A stretch of DNA of 64,000 nt, taken from contig NZ_CP149940.1 in assembly GCF_037948395.1 (NCBI RefSeq), forward strand, positions 1,674,001-1,738,000, given 5' to 3'. The translations under genes and the position numbers were made by a program. The DNA is from Serratia nevei. Its GTDB lineage: Bacteria > Pseudomonadota > Gammaproteobacteria > Enterobacterales > Enterobacteriaceae. Below the pieces are notes generated by a model, which was not told the DNA's origin, did not search any database, and was given only the letters and a program-made list of their open reading frames with translations. The first letter of the stretch is position 1. Each line of letters begins with the position of its first letter. Of the stretch, positions 53,291-63,332 are shown piece by piece.

Positions 53291-54421
53291 ATGCATTGCG
53301 CTTTGTATACGGCGGGCACCTGCCGTTCCTGTCAGTGGCTGGAAAAGCCCTATCCGCAGCAACTGGCCGACAAACAGCATCACCTGCAATCGTTGCTGGC
53401 CGGGCGCGACGTCGCGCAGTGGCTGCAGCCGGTGGCGGGAGAGCTGAGCGCATTTCGCAATAAAGCCAAGATGGTGGTCAGCGGCAGCGTGGAGCGCCCG
53501 CTGCTCGGCATGCTGCACCGCGACGGCACGCCGGTCGATCTGAGCGGCTGCCCGCTGTATCCCGCCGCCTTTGCGCCGATGTTTGCGGTGCTGAAAAGCT
53601 TTATCGCCCGCGCGGGCCTGACGCCGTATAACGTGGCGCGCAAACGCGGCGAGCTGAAGTACCTGCTGCTGACCGAAAGCACGCTCGACGGCGGCGTGAT
53701 GCTGCGCTTCGTGCTGCGTTCGGAAACCAAGCTGGCGCAGCTGCGCGCCGCGCTGCCGTGGCTGCAGCAGCAGCTGCCGCAGCTCAAGGTGATCTCCGCC
53801 AATATTCAGCCGGTGCACATGGCGATCATGGAAGGGGAGCGCGAGATTGCGCTGACCGAACAGCAGGCGCTGGAGGAGCGGTTCAATCAGGTGCCGCTGT
53901 TCATCCGCCCGCAAAGCTTCTTCCAGACCAACCCGCAGGTGGCCGCCGATCTGTATGCCACCGCCCGCGACTGGGTGCGCGCGCTGGGTATCGACAGCAT
54001 GTGGGATCTGTTCTGCGGCGTCGGCGGTTTCGGCCTGCACTGCGCGCAACCGCAAACGCGGCTGACCGGCATCGAAATCAGCGCAGAAGCGATCGCCTGC
54101 GCCCGCCAGTCGGCGCAGCGGTTAGGGCTGCTACACGTAGATTTTCAGGCGCTCGATTCCACCCGCTTCGCCACCGCCGAAGGTCAGGTGCCGCAGCTGG
54201 TGCTGGTCAATCCGCCGCGGCGCGGCATCGGCCAGGCGCTGTGCGACTACCTGAGCCAGATGGCGCCGGACTATATTCTTTATTCCAGCTGCAATGCCGA
54301 GAGCATGGCGAAAGATATCGAGATGTTGCCGGGGTACCGCATCGAACGGGTGCAGCTGTTTGACATGTTCCCGCATACCGCGCACTACGAAGTGCTGACG
54401 CTGTTGGTGCGGATTTTATAA
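53291..54421 (+). CDS. rlmC: 23S rRNA (uracil-747-C5)-methyltransferase
   Basis: A 376-residue radical-independent SAM methyltransferase (formerly RumB). N-terminal cysteines C3, C11 and C14 with a later one (S-G-C-P-L-Y) supply the [4Fe-4S] site. The SAM-binding motif is [11 protein letters not shown], and the catalytic cysteine region is Y-S-S-C-N. Length matches E. coli RlmC (375). Confidence 0.94.
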   Translation: MHCALYTAGTCRSCQWLEKPYPQQLADKQHHLQSLLAGRDVAQWLQPVAGELSAFRNKAKMVVSGSVERPLLGMLHRDGTPVDLSGCPLYPAAFAPMFAVLKSFIARAGLTPYNVARKRGELKYLLLTESTLDGGVMLRFVLRSETKLAQLRAALPWLQQQLPQLKVISANIQPVHMAIMEGEREIALTEQQALEERFNQVPLFIRPQSFFQTNPQVAADLYATARDWVRALGIDSMWDLFCGVGGFGLHCAQPQTRLTGIEISAEAIACARQSAQRLGLLHVDFQALDSTRFATAEGQVPQLVLVNPPRRGIGQALCDYLSQMAPDYILYSSCNAESMAKDIEMLPGYRIERVQLFDMFPHTAHYEVLTLLVRIL

Positions 54422-54424
54422 AAC

Positions 54425-54450
54425 ATAAGGCCCGGATAACCGGGCCTTAT
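54425..54450. terminator. Bidirectional terminator between rlmC and artJ
   Basis: ATAAGGCCCGG-ATAA-CCGGGCCTTAT is a perfect 11-bp stem with a 4-base loop between convergent genes. T-runs are short on both sides. Confidence 0.7.
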
Positions 54451-54453
54451 TGC

Positions 54454-55188
54454 TTACTGCGGGAACCACTTGTCGTTGATGGCCTTGTAGGTGCCGTCGG
54501 CCTTGATGGCGTCCAGCGCGGCGTTCAGCTTGGCCAGCAGCGCCTGGTTGTCGGGGCGTACCGCGATGCCGAGGCCGGTGCCAAAGTATTGCGCATCGGT
54601 GATGTGCTCGCCCACCGGCGCCAGCTGCGGGTTGGTTTTCAGCCACTCGTTCACCACGGCGGTGTCGCCGAACACGCCGTCGATACGGCCGTTTTTCAGC
54701 TCCAGAATGGCGTTCTGGTAGCTGTCGTAAGAGACGGTGTTAATCTCCGGATGCTTGTCCTGCATGTATTTCTGGTGGGTGGTGCCATTTTCCATGCCGA
54801 GCTTTTTGCCTTTCAGATCCGCCAGCGAGCTGAACTTGCCTTTTTGCGCGATCACGATCGCCGAGTTGGCGTAGTAAGGCTGGGTGAAAGCGACCTGTTT
54901 GCTGCGCTCCGGCGTGATGTCCATACCGGAAATCACCGCATCGTATTTCTTGAATTTCAGCGCGGCGATCAGGCTGTCGAACGCCTGGTTGGTGAAGGTG
55001 CACTGCGCCTGCATCTGCTTGCACAGCGCGTTGGCCAGATCGATATCGAAGCCGACGATCTGGTTGTTGGCGTCCAGCGATTCGAACGGCGGGTAGGTGG
55101 CGGAAGCGGCGAAGCGGATGGTCTCGGCCGCGGTAGCGTTAAAGGTGATCCCGGCCAACATCGTCGCGGCAAGCAGCAGTTTTTTCAT
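54454..55188 (-). CDS. artJ: Arginine-binding periplasmic protein ArtJ
   Basis: A 244-residue family 3 solute-binding protein with a signal peptide (cleavage near ATAAE), the E-T-I-R-F-A-A-S-A-T-Y-P-P-F-E start and G-F-D-I-D-L-A-N-A-L. It is highly similar to ArtI in this window. It has its own promoter, separated from artMQIP, with two ARG boxes upstream, as in E. coli. Confidence 0.92.
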   Translation of the reverse strand: MKKLLLAATMLAGITFNATAAETIRFAASATYPPFESLDANNQIVGFDIDLANALCKQMQAQCTFTNQAFDSLIAALKFKKYDAVISGMDITPERSKQVAFTQPYYANSAIVIAQKGKFSSLADLKGKKLGMENGTTHQKYMQDKHPEINTVSYDSYQNAILELKNGRIDGVFGDTAVVNEWLKTNPQLAPVGEHITDAQYFGTGLGIAVRPDNQALLAKLNAALDAIKADGTYKAINDKWFPQ

Positions 55189-55296
55189 GCGTAGAGCTCC
55201 TGTCTGAATCCTGAAAGTGATTATTCGCTATCGTTTGTTTTTACTGGTAATCGCCAGAGGTTTTTACGTGTGCGCCTGCTGATAACCCTGCCACTG

Positions 55297-55335
55297 GGTG
55301 AATTAAAATGCAATATAAATGATTAAGTATTGCTG
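55297..55335. promoter_or_regulatory. Tandem ARG boxes (ArgR operator) upstream of artJ
   Basis: Two 18-base imperfect palindromes separated by 3 bases, the standard ArgR layout. The first (55297-55314) reads GGTGAATTAAAATGCAAT; the second (55318-55335) has the core TGATTAAGTATTG. The consensus core is TGAAT-N4-ATTCA. They lie about 110-150 bases upstream of artJ. Confidence 0.7.
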
Positions 55336-55342
55336 TGGGGAT

Positions 55343-55370
55343 AAAAAAAGCCCCGCGCAATGGCGGGGCT
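55343..55370 (-). terminator. Rho-independent terminator of artPIQM
   Basis: On the minus strand AGCCCCGC and GCGGGGCT form a perfect 8-bp stem with a 6-base loop, followed by seven Ts. Confidence 0.9.
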
Positions 55371-55387
55371 CATGGAGGGAGGCGGCC

Positions 55388-56056
55388 TCAGTTGCGGCGT
55401 TCAAACGCCAGCGCGCGGCGCTCCACCAAGCGCATCAGCAGCGTCAGCAGGCCGTTGACGCACAGGTACACCAGGCCTGCGGCACCGAATACCATGACGT
55501 CGTAGGTGCGGCCGTACATCAGCTGGCTGTAGCCCATCACCTCCATCAGCGTGATGGTGTAAGCTAGCGAGGTGCTTTTGAACACCAGCACCACTTCGTT
55601 GGAGTAAGACGACAGCGCGCGCTTGAAGGCGAACGGCAGCAGGATGCGCAGCGTCTGCCGGCGCGACATGCCCAGCGCTTCGCACGACTGCCACTGTCCG
55701 GCGGGAATGGCGCGCACCGCGCCGTAGAACAACTGCGTGGTGTAGGCCGCGCTGTTCAGCGCCAGCGCTATCATCGCGCACAGCCAGGGCTGCGACAGCA
55801 GGTTCCACAGCCACGGGTAGTCGCGGATCGCCGGGAACTGACCGGGGCCGTAGTAGATCAGGAAGATCTGCACCAGCAGCGGTGTGCCGGTGAACAGCGT
55901 CACGTAGATCTTGACCAGCGGCGTCAGGATTGGCGTTTTCAGCGTCAGTATCACCGTCAGCAGCAGCGACAGCACCAGCGCGACGATCAGCGCGGCGACG
56001 GTCAGCGTCAGGCTGGTGTGCAACCCTTTGAGAATCTCCGGTAAATACTCAATCAT
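55388..56056 (-). CDS. artM: Arginine ABC transporter permease ArtM
   Basis: A 222-residue HisM/GlnP-family permease with about five membrane segments and a coupling loop (S-C-E-A-L-G-M-S-R-R-Q-T). Its ATG overlaps the artQ stop by one base (TGATG). Length equals that of E. coli ArtM. Confidence 0.93.
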   Translation of the reverse strand: MIEYLPEILKGLHTSLTLTVAALIVALVLSLLLTVILTLKTPILTPLVKIYVTLFTGTPLLVQIFLIYYGPGQFPAIRDYPWLWNLLSQPWLCAMIALALNSAAYTTQLFYGAVRAIPAGQWQSCEALGMSRRQTLRILLPFAFKRALSSYSNEVVLVFKSTSLAYTITLMEVMGYSQLMYGRTYDVMVFGAAGLVYLCVNGLLTLLMRLVERRALAFERRN

Positions 56057-56772
56057 CAGACCGGCCCCCGCTCAAAGCGCGTGGCGCGCAGCTCAATGCG
56101 TTTGATGACGTATTGGCTGAACAGCGTCACCAGCAGGTAGATGGCCGCGGCGATCACATACCAGGTAAAAGGTTCCTGGGTGCGGGTGGCGATGCTCTTG
56201 GTTTGCAGCATCAGATCGTTCACGCTGATCAGCGACACCAGCGCGGTGTCTTTCAGCAACACCAGCCACTGGTTGCCGAGGCCGGGCAGGGCGTGGCGCC
56301 ACATCTGCGGCATGATCAGGCGAAAGAAGATCGCCGCCTTGCCGAGCCCCAGCGCCTGGCCGGATTCCCACTGCCCCTGAGGCACCGCTTTGAGCGCGCC
56401 GCGCAGCGTCTGCGAAGCGTAGGCGGAATAGAGCAGGGCCAGAGCGATCACCCCGCACAGGAACGGGCTGACTTCGAAATTGTCGATCGCCAGCTGAATC
56501 GGCAGCTGGAACAGACCGAGGTTGAGGGTAAAGCCGTCGGAGAGCATCAGCAGCAGCTGCGACGAGCCGAAATAGATAAACAGCACCACCAGGATTTCCG
56601 GCAGGCCGCGCAGCACGGTCACCCAGGCGGTGCCGAGCCAGCTGACCGCTTTCCAGCGGGACGATTCCCATACGGCGAACAGCATCGCCAGAATCAGCCC
56701 GAGGATCAGGGCGCAAACGGCAAGGCCGACGGTCATGCCGGCGGCGCTTGCTAAAGGTTGTAATTCATTCAT
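56056..56772 (-). CDS. artQ: Arginine ABC transporter permease ArtQ
   Basis: A 238-residue permease of the same family, with about five membrane segments and the coupling loop [10 protein letters not shown]. It is 9 bases after artI and overlaps artM. Confidence 0.93.
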   Translation of the reverse strand: MNELQPLASAAGMTVGLAVCALILGLILAMLFAVWESSRWKAVSWLGTAWVTVLRGLPEILVVLFIYFGSSQLLLMLSDGFTLNLGLFQLPIQLAIDNFEVSPFLCGVIALALLYSAYASQTLRGALKAVPQGQWESGQALGLGKAAIFFRLIMPQMWRHALPGLGNQWLVLLKDTALVSLISVNDLMLQTKSIATRTQEPFTWYVIAAAIYLLVTLFSQYVIKRIELRATRFERGPV

Positions 56773-56781
56773 CGGGGCGTA

Positions 56782-57513
56782 TTACTGCTGGAACCATTTT
56801 TTGTAGATGGTTTCATAGGTCCCATCCTGCTTGATCTTGTCCAGAGCGGCGTTGAACTTGCCCTGCAGATCGGTGTTCTTCTGGCGTACCGCGATGCCGA
56901 GGCCGGTGCCGAAGTAGTCTTTATCCGTCACTTTGGCGCCCACTGCCGCCAGCGCGTCATTCTGCTTCAGCCACTCGTTGACCACTGCGGTATCGCCGAA
57001 CACCGCATCAACGCGGCCGTTCTTCAGATCCAAAATGGCGTTCTGGTAGCTGTCGTAAGGCACGGTGGTGATTTCCGGGTGCTTGTCGGCCAGGTATTTC
57101 TGGTGGGTGGTGCCGTTTTGCACGCCCACTTTCTTGCCTTTCAGCGCCGCCACGTCGGCGATTTTGCCTTTCTGCGCGATGAACAGCGCCGAGTTATCGT
57201 AGTACGGCTTGGTGAACAGCACCTGCTTTTCACGCTCCGGCGTGATGTCCATACCGGCCATGACCGCATCGAAACGCTTGAACTTCAGGCTCGGGATCAG
57301 GCTGTCGAACGCCTGGTTGGTGAAGGTGCACTCGGCCTGCATCTCTTTGCACAGGGCGTTGGCCAGATCGACATCAAAACCCTGAATCTTGTTGCCGGCG
57401 TCAATAAATTCAAATGGAGGATAGGAGGCTTCGGTAGCGAAACGGATCGTTTCGGCTGCGGAGGCGGAAACGCTGATGCCGGCCAGAATGGCGGCGATTA
57501 TTAGTTTTTTCAT
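56782..57513 (-). CDS. artI: Arginine-binding periplasmic protein ArtI
   Basis: A 243-residue binding protein with a signal peptide (cleavage near ASAAE), E-T-I-R-F-A-T-E-A-S-Y-P-P-F-E and F-G-D-T-A-V-V-N-E-W-L. It is a close paralogue of ArtJ, differing mainly in loop residues. It lies between artP and artQ, as in E. coli. Confidence 0.92.
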   Translation of the reverse strand: MKKLIIAAILAGISVSASAAETIRFATEASYPPFEFIDAGNKIQGFDVDLANALCKEMQAECTFTNQAFDSLIPSLKFKRFDAVMAGMDITPEREKQVLFTKPYYDNSALFIAQKGKIADVAALKGKKVGVQNGTTHQKYLADKHPEITTVPYDSYQNAILDLKNGRVDAVFGDTAVVNEWLKQNDALAAVGAKVTDKDYFGTGLGIAVRQKNTDLQGKFNAALDKIKQDGTYETIYKKWFQQ

Positions 57514-57545
57514 CGCAAACTCCCCAAATTACAGCAAGTTAATTG

Positions 57546-58274
57546 TTAGTGTGATAAGTAGTTGGCAAACTCGGTGGTCCGCGGCTGCGTGAAGTGGCTG
57601 CTGTCGCCTTGCTCCACCACGTGGCCGTTTTCCATGTACACCACGCGGCTGGCGGTCTTGCGCGCCACTTCCACTTCGTGGGTGACGATCACCTGCGTGA
57701 TGCCGGTGCCGGCCAGTTCGCGAATGATGCTGACGATCTGAGCGGTGATTTCCGGATCCAGCGCCGCGGTCGGTTCATCGAACAGCAGCACCTGCGGTTC
57801 CATCATCAGGGCACGGGCGATCGCCACGCGCTGCTGCTGGCCGCCGGAAAGGTGCAGCGGGAAGCGATCGGCGAAGTCGGTCAGGCGCAGACGCTTGAGC
57901 AGCTTGTCGGCACGCTCCATCGCTTGAGCCTTGGTCAGACCCAGCACGCGGCAAGGCGCTTCGATCAGGTTCTGAACCACGGTGAGGTGAGGCCACAGGT
58001 TGTATTGCTGGAAGACCATGCCGACATTTTGGCGCAGTTCGCGAATGGCTTTCTCGCCCGGCGCCTGCTTAAAGTCGAATTGGTTGCCGGCGATCTGCAG
58101 TTGGCCCGAACGCGGCATTTCCAGCAGGTTCAGCACCCGCAGCAATGAACTTTTCCCGGCGCCGCTTGGGCCAAGCAGCACCAGGGTTTCCCCGGCTGGA
58201 CAATCCAGCGTGATGTCAAACAGCGCCTGGTGAGCGCCGTAATAGCAATTGATACCGTTAAGTTGAATACTCAT
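57546..58274 (-). CDS. artP: Arginine ABC transporter ATPase ArtP
   Basis: A 242-residue ABC ATPase: Walker A G-P-S-G-A-G-K-S (residues 35-42), signature L-S-G-G-Q-Q, Walker B V-L-L-F-D-E-P. ATG 58274 gives the E. coli length and N terminus (M-S-I-Q-L-N-G-I-N); the frame runs seven codons further upstream to another ATG. First gene of artPIQM. Confidence 0.94.
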   Translation of the reverse strand: MSIQLNGINCYYGAHQALFDITLDCPAGETLVLLGPSGAGKSSLLRVLNLLEMPRSGQLQIAGNQFDFKQAPGEKAIRELRQNVGMVFQQYNLWPHLTVVQNLIEAPCRVLGLTKAQAMERADKLLKRLRLTDFADRFPLHLSGGQQQRVAIARALMMEPQVLLFDEPTAALDPEITAQIVSIIRELAGTGITQVIVTHEVEVARKTASRVVYMENGHVVEQGDSSHFTQPRTTEFANYLSH

Positions 58275-58318
58275 GCGCCAGAATTGAATAGACATTGATG
58301 CCGCAAATGTTAACTTCC

Positions 58319-58336
58319 ACAGAATACTTATGCAAT
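58319..58336. promoter_or_regulatory. ARG box upstream of artP
   Basis: Read on the minus strand, ATTGCATAAGTATTCTGT matches the ARG-box core TGAAT-N4-ATTCA with two mismatches. It lies 45-62 bases upstream of artP. A second, weaker half-site may adjoin it. ArgR control of artPIQM is known in E. coli. Confidence 0.55.
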
Positions 58337-58538
58337 CTTTGTGCGTTAAAATTTATGAGTGTGCGGCGGGACAGTAAAAGATTAGCACAAGATACCGCGA
58401 CTCAAGCCGAGGGAGGGGATTTGTGGCGCAGGCTGTGAGATCGGTAGCGAAATTTTTTCTATTGGACGAAATTCGAGCGGTGGGCGGACGGCGGGGATGA
58501 CCGACGCGGCAAGCCCGCGTCGGCCGGGGTATTGCGGG

Positions 58539-59081
58539 TTACTGGTTTTCCAGCACCTGGCGCACGCTGCCGTTGGTGGCGTGCGCTGGAACATTCAGGT
58601 AGCGAATATCATCAACCACCCAGCAGGTGCCTTCGCGTACCATCAGCACTTCGTCCTGCCAGTTCACGGTGCTGTTGGCGTCTTTTTGGTAGCTCAAGTC
58701 AACGCGCAGCGGGATGTTTTTCGCATCGGTGTTAGGAATGGTCGAGGCGCTGGCGACGGACGCGCTGCTTGGCCCCTGCGCATTGCCGGAGAACAGATCG
58801 CCGGTTATCCGGTGCTTGCCCGGGTTCTGGCCGGCGCTGACCAGATCCTGATACAGCACTTTGCTCAGGTAAGGTTGCAGCTGCGCCAGGCGGTTACTGT
58901 CCGGCAGGCCGGCGCCCTGCTGGATGCGCAGGTCATAGAACTTTTGCGCGACCGTATCCGGGCCGCCTTCCACACAGCTGCCGCTGCGGGTGCCGATATC
59001 CTTGTATGCCGGTTCCACCGTGGTACAGGCACTCAGCAACAGCGCTAAGGGTAAAACAGCCGCAATCGTTTTTGTTTTCAT
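58539..59081 (-). CDS. ybjP: Lipoprotein YbjP
   Basis: A 180-residue lipoprotein with lipobox L-L-S-A-C at residues 15-19, followed by a DUF3828-like body with C-V-E-G-G-P-D-T-V-A-Q-K-F-Y-D and the closing C-W-V-V-D-D-I-R-Y. Position between artP and ybjQ matches E. coli. Function unknown. Confidence 0.88.
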   Translation of the reverse strand: MKTKTIAAVLPLALLLSACTTVEPAYKDIGTRSGSCVEGGPDTVAQKFYDLRIQQGAGLPDSNRLAQLQPYLSKVLYQDLVSAGQNPGKHRITGDLFSGNAQGPSSASVASASTIPNTDAKNIPLRVDLSYQKDANSTVNWQDEVLMVREGTCWVVDDIRYLNVPAHATNGSVRQVLENQ

Positions 59082-59240
59082 CTTATTACCTTATGTGAAA
59101 GTCTCTACCATGAAGACCGATAGCTTACAGTATAAATGCGTTTTTTGGCCTTGCATTCGTACTGCGTGCCATTGATTAAGCGAACATAATGCCAATCCTC
59201 TGGTCATAGATACGTTGAATTAATCAAACAAGGAATTCTG

Positions 59241-59564
59241 ATGCAGCTTTCAACTACCCCGACCCTGGAAGGGTTCACCATCACCGAATACTGCGGCGTC
59301 GTGACCGGCGAAGCGATCCTCGGCGCCAACATTTTTCGTGATTTCTTCGCCGGCGTGCGCGATATCGTCGGCGGCCGCTCGGGCGCTTATGAGAAAGAGC
59401 TGCGCAAGGCGCGCTTGATCGCGTTCGAAGAGCTGGAAGATCAGGCGAAAGAGCTGGGCGCCAACGCGGTGGTCGGCATTGATATCGATTATGAAACCGT
59501 TGGTAAAGACGGCAGCATGCTGATGGTGACCGTCAGCGGCACCGCGGTGAAAGTCAGCCGCTAA
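59241..59564 (+). CDS. ybjQ: YbjQ family (UPF0145) protein
   Basis: A 107-residue YbjQ-family protein with the typical [17 protein letters not shown] and [14 protein letters not shown]. Members form pentamers; function not established. AAGGAA precedes the ATG. Confidence 0.92.
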   Translation: MQLSTTPTLEGFTITEYCGVVTGEAILGANIFRDFFAGVRDIVGGRSGAYEKELRKARLIAFEELEDQAKELGANAVVGIDIDYETVGKDGSMLMVTVSGTAVKVSR

Positions 59565-59575
59565 CGCCATTCTCG

Positions 59576-59599
59576 CGCCCCGGCCATTCTGCCGGGGCG
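59576..59599. terminator. Hairpin between ybjQ and the DUF3300 gene
   Basis: CGCCCCGGC and GCCGGGGCG form a perfect 9-bp stem with a 6-base loop between convergent genes. There is no long T-run. Confidence 0.5.
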
Positions 59600-59612
59600 A
59601 CGTTCTCTTGCT

Positions 59613-61139
59613 TTACCCCACCTTGTGCTGCTCGACGATCGGGCGGTGCTCCTGCGGTTTTACCGGCGCCGGCTCCTGGCGATGCTGTATCGGCTGAACG
59701 AACGACGGGCGGATCTGCGGCGCCGGGGCCGGATGCGGCATGACGCGTTCTTGCGGCATCGGCGTCGGGCGCACTACCGCCGGGTGCGGCGCTACGGCCG
59801 GTTCGCGCACCGCCGGCTGAGCGACGTGAGGTGCGACCTGAACCGGTGGCCGCATGGCGGATTGATGCACCGGCGTGACGGCCGGCATTGGATGCGTCTG
59901 TACCGGCGCTGAATGCACGGCCATCGGTTGCTGCGCGTGGGGCACCGCAGGCGCGGTATGCGTGAACGTCGGCATGCTCATCGGTTGCTGCACATGGGGC
60001 GCGTTGACCGATTGTTGCACGTGCGGCGCGGCCGCTACCGGTTGGGTATGCGCAAAGTTCGGCATGGTCATCGGCGCATGGGCCGCAGGCGCGACGCGCG
60101 GCTGTTGCGGCGCCGCGTTCGGCGTCGATTGATTGAAGCGCGGCGTCGGCGCGGCGGGGGGCGTATTGTAGTTGTTCACCGTGCTGGTGGTGCTGCGATT
60201 CACATTGTTGACGTTGTTATATTGGTTGATGTTGGTGACGCGATTCACCACGGTGGTGGAATGCGACACGTAGGGCGCATTGCGGTAGACCACCGGTTGG
60301 CGTCGATCGTCCCAGCGCATATCCCAGTTGTGCCAGCCGCTGTTGTGTTGGTTGAGCAAAGAGGCGACCGCGATGCCGACGCCGAAGCTGATCACGCCGG
60401 CCGCCAACATGTCGCCGCCGCTATAGCCCGAAGGCTGATACTGATAGCTGGGGTAGGCGGGGATCGGCGTGCCGTAGGCCACCCAGGGATCGTAATGCGG
60501 GACGTAAACCGTATCCGGCTGGCTGGGCTCGATGACGATGGTTTCGCCCGGCGCTGCGACCACGCTCTGGCGATAAGACTGTTGCTCAACGTAACGGGTG
60601 GTGGGAGCCACGACGATGCGCTGCTGTGGGGTGTTTTTCAGCGTACCCTGGCTGGCCGCCCGCTGGCGCATTACCTGAATGGCGTTCATCACGTCGGTGG
60701 GATCGTTGAGGTAGGCGCTGCCCAGGGCGGTGGTCCAGGGGATGTTCTTCGCCATCTGATCGAGCACGTCGGGGAATTGCACCAGGCCGCGCACGCTGGG
60801 ATCCCAGGGCTGAGCGTCGGCCGCCGAGCTGAGCGCCGCCGGCTGCAGGCCGCGGTTTTGCGCCAGCCAGGCATCCGCGGCGCTGATTTGGTCAGGGTAA
60901 CCCGCGCCGGCCAACACTTGCGCCAGCAACTTATCGGGGAACAGCGCCACCGGGCTGACCAACTGGTACAGCTGATCGGCAGTCAGCGGCGTATAGGCCG
61001 GCGCACTTGCAGTGGCGGCGGGAGCGGCCGGGGGCGGCGTGCTCCCGCCCATCGCACCGGCGACTTTTTGCTGATCGCAGCCGCTGAGCGGCAGCATGGC
61101 GGCACAGAGCAACCAGGACAGATAGCGTGGTGTGAACAT
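59613..61139 (-). CDS. DUF3300 lipoprotein with long proline/histidine/glutamine-rich tail
   Basis: A 508-residue lipoprotein (lipobox L-S-G-C near residue 20). Residues about 50-260 form a DUF3300-type domain (L-T-A-D-Q-L-Y-Q-L-V-S-P-V-A-L-F-P-D-K-L, then V-Y-V-P-H-Y-D-P-W-V-A-Y-G) with one hydrophobic stretch (AGVISFGVGIAVASLL). The last 200 residues are low-complexity repeats rich in P, H, Q, A and M, such as H-V-Q-Q-P-M and P-H-V-Q-Q. It resembles E. coli YacH-type proteins. It interrupts the ybjQ-amiD order of E. coli. The histidines hint at metal binding; unproven. Confidence 0.8.
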   Translation of the reverse strand: MFTPRYLSWLLCAAMLPLSGCDQQKVAGAMGGSTPPPAAPAATASAPAYTPLTADQLYQLVSPVALFPDKLLAQVLAGAGYPDQISAADAWLAQNRGLQPAALSSAADAQPWDPSVRGLVQFPDVLDQMAKNIPWTTALGSAYLNDPTDVMNAIQVMRQRAASQGTLKNTPQQRIVVAPTTRYVEQQSYRQSVVAAPGETIVIEPSQPDTVYVPHYDPWVAYGTPIPAYPSYQYQPSGYSGGDMLAAGVISFGVGIAVASLLNQHNSGWHNWDMRWDDRRQPVVYRNAPYVSHSTTVVNRVTNINQYNNVNNVNRSTTSTVNNYNTPPAAPTPRFNQSTPNAAPQQPRVAPAAHAPMTMPNFAHTQPVAAAPHVQQSVNAPHVQQPMSMPTFTHTAPAVPHAQQPMAVHSAPVQTHPMPAVTPVHQSAMRPPVQVAPHVAQPAVREPAVAPHPAVVRPTPMPQERVMPHPAPAPQIRPSFVQPIQHRQEPAPVKPQEHRPIVEQHKVG

Positions 61140-61326
61140 GTTCGACTCCGCTCTTTCAGCGCAGATGATACTTTGAGACTATCATGGGGGGCGCAGGGCG
61201 CCAGCCGAGAGAAACACTCGCTTGCACATCGGCGCTATCTGTCATCATTTCTCGATGAGCGTGATGATTGGATACAGGCTAATCGCGTCGCCTTACCATT
61301 TTCACGGACGACAATCAGGAGGATAA

Positions 61327-62163
61327 GTGAAAATTTGGCCAGGGATTATCGCCGCCGCGCTGTTGGCGGGGTGCCAAAATCCACAGCAGGACACGCTCGT
61401 CGATCGCGGCGCTTACCAGCTCGAAACCCTGCATCAGGCGCAGGGTGCCGATCAGCGCATCCGGTTTTTGGTGATGCACTACACGGCGGAAGACTTCCAT
61501 TCATCGCTGAAAACGCTGACCGACGAGCACGTCAGCGCCCATTATCTGCTGCCGGCACACCCGCAGCGCGAGCACGGCAAACCGACGGTGTACCGGCTGG
61601 TGCCGGAGGCGATGCGCGCCTGGCATGCCGGCACCAGCGCCTGGCGCGGTCGCAGCAACCTCAACGACACCTCGATCGGCATCGAAATCGTCAACAAGGG
61701 CTTCACCCGCAGCATGCTGTTCACCCACTGGCAACCCTATACGGCGGAGCAGATCGCCGTGCTGATCCCGCTGAGCCGCGACATTATCCAACGCTATGGC
61801 ATCCAGCCGCAGGACGTGGTGGGGCACAGCGATATCGCGCCGCAGCGCAAACAGGATCCCGGCCCACTGTTCCCCTGGCGGCAGCTGGCCCAGGCCGGCA
61901 TCGGCGCCTGGCCGGACGAACGAGACGTGCAGCGTTTGCTGGCGGGGCGCGATCGTCATGCGCCGGTACCGATGGCGCCGCTGCTCGAAAAGCTGGCGCG
62001 TTACGGCTATGCGATCGACCCGTCATGGGATGCGCGGCAGCAGCGCAACGTGGTAGCGGCGTTTCAGATGCACTTCCGGCCCGACGATGTGCGCGGCGAG
62101 CCGGATGCAGAGAGTGAAGCGATTGTCGATGCGCTGCTGGTGAAGTACGGCGCGGCGCGTTGA
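61327..62163 (+). CDS. amiD: N-acetylmuramoyl-L-alanine amidase AmiD (lipoprotein)
   Basis: A 278-residue zinc amidase anchored by a lipobox L-L-A-G-C (C16). The N-terminal amidase_2 domain shows zinc ligands H51 (V-M-H-Y-T-A), H167 (V-G-H-S-D) and D177 (K-Q-D-P-G) with E120 as probable catalytic glutamate. A C-terminal peptidoglycan-binding domain follows (from about residue 205). It cleaves the lactyl-L-Ala bond of murein and anhydro-muropeptides. The GTG start has AGGAGG upstream. Confidence 0.93.
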   Translation: MKIWPGIIAAALLAGCQNPQQDTLVDRGAYQLETLHQAQGADQRIRFLVMHYTAEDFHSSLKTLTDEHVSAHYLLPAHPQREHGKPTVYRLVPEAMRAWHAGTSAWRGRSNLNDTSIGIEIVNKGFTRSMLFTHWQPYTAEQIAVLIPLSRDIIQRYGIQPQDVVGHSDIAPQRKQDPGPLFPWRQLAQAGIGAWPDERDVQRLLAGRDRHAPVPMAPLLEKLARYGYAIDPSWDARQQRNVVAAFQMHFRPDDVRGEPDAESEAIVDALLVKYGAAR

Positions 62164-63174
62164 TTACAGGCCGTGCAGCTTGCCGTGATCTTTCAGCCAG
62201 CGGGCGGTGCGCGCGATGCCTTCTTCCAGCGAGACGATCGGCTGATAGCCCAGCTCTTGCTGCGCGCGGGTGGTATCGAGCGTGAGGTCGAAGTTGAGTT
62301 TGGCGACGCCGTAGTGGGTCAGCACCGGCTCCTTCTCGCTTTTGCTGACGAGGCGTTCCATGCCGCGCGCCATCATATCGAGCATCGGATAGGGGACGGA
62401 GCGGATATGGCACTTCATGCCCAGATCGTCGATCAGCTGCTGCACCACGGTGCGTAGCGGGCGCGGCTGCTGGTTGGTGATGTTGTAGGCGCGGCCGGAC
62501 GGGGTATCTTCTTTTAGCGTCGCCAGCCACATGGCGTGCACCGCATTCTCCAGATAGGTCATGTCCACCATCGCCGCGCCGCCGCGCGGCAGCAGCAGGT
62601 TGCCGTAGCGTTTGATCATCTGTAGCAGCCGCGGCAGCATCACCTTGTCGTGCGGTCCGAACAATCCCTGCGGGCGCAGAATGGTGAAATGGGTCTGCGG
62701 ATTGGACAGCGCCAACTGCTGGATCACCTGCTCGCCGGCGGCCTTGCTGCGCGCGAATTCGTTGGCGTAGCGCTGCGGGCGGAAGTCTTCGGTCACGTTG
62801 CGGTGATGGTGGTAATCGAAATAGATCGCCGGGGAGGAGATGTGAATGAACTGCGCTACGCCGTAGGCCGCCGCCCATTCGCCGAGGCGGCGGGTGGCGC
62901 GGACGTTGGCCAGTTCGAAGGCCTCTTCGGTACCCCAGGGCGAGGTAAAGCTGGAGCAGTGCCACAGCACGTCGACGTCCGCCAGCATCGCCTTGGCTTG
63001 CGAAGAGATCAGATTGGTGAGATCGGCATGAATAAACTCCGCGCCCATTTTTTCCAGCAGGCCGCCCATCGCCTGGTTGCGGCCGGTGGCGCGCACTTTG
63101 ATGCCCTGGCGGCGCAGATATTCAACGGCGTTACGGCCTAACCCACTGGTGGCACCGGTGACCAATACCTTCAT
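62164..63174 (-). CDS. ybjS: NAD(P)-dependent epimerase/dehydrogenase YbjS
   Basis: A 336-residue extended short-chain dehydrogenase: the nucleotide-binding G-A-T-S-G-L-G at residues 7-13, H-I-S-S-P-A and the Y-x-x-x-K-equivalent region, here F-A-R-S-K-A. It is colinear with E. coli YbjS. ATG 63174 is chosen because M-K-V-L-V-T-G-A-T must be N-terminal; the open frame goes on upstream. Substrate unknown. Ends next to amiD with no gap. Confidence 0.9.
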   Translation of the reverse strand: MKVLVTGATSGLGRNAVEYLRRQGIKVRATGRNQAMGGLLEKMGAEFIHADLTNLISSQAKAMLADVDVLWHCSSFTSPWGTEEAFELANVRATRRLGEWAAAYGVAQFIHISSPAIYFDYHHHRNVTEDFRPQRYANEFARSKAAGEQVIQQLALSNPQTHFTILRPQGLFGPHDKVMLPRLLQMIKRYGNLLLPRGGAAMVDMTYLENAVHAMWLATLKEDTPSGRAYNITNQQPRPLRTVVQQLIDDLGMKCHIRSVPYPMLDMMARGMERLVSKSEKEPVLTHYGVAKLNFDLTLDTTRAQQELGYQPIVSLEEGIARTARWLKDHGKLHGL

Positions 63175-63332
63175 AACGGACTCTATTCTCACCCAAAATC
63201 GGAATACCGGCGGGCGCTTGCGGCGCTCCCAGCAAATAAGATGCCATTCTTCCGTGATTTCGTGCGCTATGCAATCGGAAAGCCCCGAAGCACAGCGGCA
63301 AACTGTGCGGTTGATCGACAAATGAACGGCGT

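Noticed and set aside
52745..54055. Minus-strand frame of 436 codons over ybjO and rlmC
   Set aside because: Covers two well-supported genes and the gap between them; no ribosome site and no motif.
59913..62117. Plus-strand frame of 734 codons across the DUF3300 gene and into amiD
   Set aside because: Antisense to one gene and out of frame with the other; arginine/histidine-rich translation with no recognisable domain.
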